The notes under the pieces were generated by a model, which saw nothing but the letters and a program-made list of their open reading frames with translations, was not told where the DNA came from and made no database searches. From NCBI RefSeq assembly GCF_031085165.1, contig NZ_JAVHTY010000002.1, forward strand, positions 186,001-250,000: DNA of 64,000 nucleotides, given 5' to 3'. The DNA is from Pseudomonas sp. 102515 (lineage in GTDB: Bacteria; Pseudomonadota; Gammaproteobacteria; Pseudomonadales; Pseudomonadaceae). This document shows, piece by piece, positions 63,412 to 64,000 of the stretch. A program made the position numbers and the translations under genes. Position 1 is the stretch's first letter. Every line of letters starts with the position of its first letter.

Positions 63412-64000
<589 letters not shown>

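Overview
The window is a GC-rich gammaproteobacterial chromosome segment, almost certainly from a Pseudomonas outside the P. aeruginosa core. The evidence is the gene content and order: roxSR, a dpp dipeptide cluster with an OprD porin, gatCAB, mreBCD-maf-rng-yhdP, tldD/pmbA, ptsO-rapZ-ptsN-hpf-rpoN-lptBAC-kdsD and mlaFEDCB-ibaG-murA. As far as I remember, the part from about 16.5 kb to the end follows the P. aeruginosa PA4450-PA4506 order with a few local differences. No tRNA, rRNA, CRISPR array, phage or complete IS was seen.

Layout. 1-1.5 kb: a partial clavaminate-synthase-like oxygenase (-) facing a LysR regulator (+) that is broken by an in-frame TAG; the oxygenase also has a changed iron ligand. 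1.5-9.1 kb: a divergent nitrate assimilation pair, a nitrate reductase fused to a flavoprotein reductase (-) and nirBD (+). Each has a sigma54-type promoter, a two-hairpin ANTAR-type RNA motif and an intrinsic terminator in its leader. 9.3-16.6 kb: a small membrane peptide, a GGDEF/degenerate-EAL protein, two paralogous DUF4136 lipoproteins, a MazG-like/cmoM pair, a periplasmic protein, a YpeA-type acetyltransferase and two tandem copies of a nested palindromic repeat. 16.6-27.4 kb: a minus-strand dipeptide/peptide uptake operon with three tandem substrate-binding proteins, an OprD-family porin and dppBCDF, interrupted by strong hairpins. 27.6-30.4 kb: a SIMPL-domain protein, then roxSR. 30.5-35.8 kb: accessory genes (SbmA/YddA-like ABC protein, GntR regulator, kdgD with a translationally coupled leader ORF, alginate-lyase-like protein, RlpA-like lipoprotein). 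35.9-53.5 kb: core genes gatBAC, mreBCD, maf, rng, yhdP, nitrilase, tldD, darP, pmbA and sodA. 53.5-64 kb: the nitrogen-PTS/rpoN/Lpt/Mla envelope block, ending in a partial murA.

How the genes work together. The first half covers nitrogen acquisition: nitrate to nitrite to ammonium, and peptide uptake. rpoN lies near the other end of the same window and would serve the sigma54 promoters proposed for the nitrate genes. The second half is envelope biogenesis (MreBCD, Lpt, KdsD, Mla, YhdP, MurA) plus tRNA-dependent amidation, RNA processing, ribosome assembly/hibernation and PTS-Ntr regulation.

Most notable observations: the twin sigma54/ANTAR antitermination leaders of the divergent nitrate genes; mreC, which has no ATG/GTG/TTG that would keep its membrane anchor; the decayed-looking oxygenase/LysR pair; a 21-codon leader ORF overlapping kdgD; hairpins placed between genes of the dpp operon; and the absence of kdsC from its usual place.
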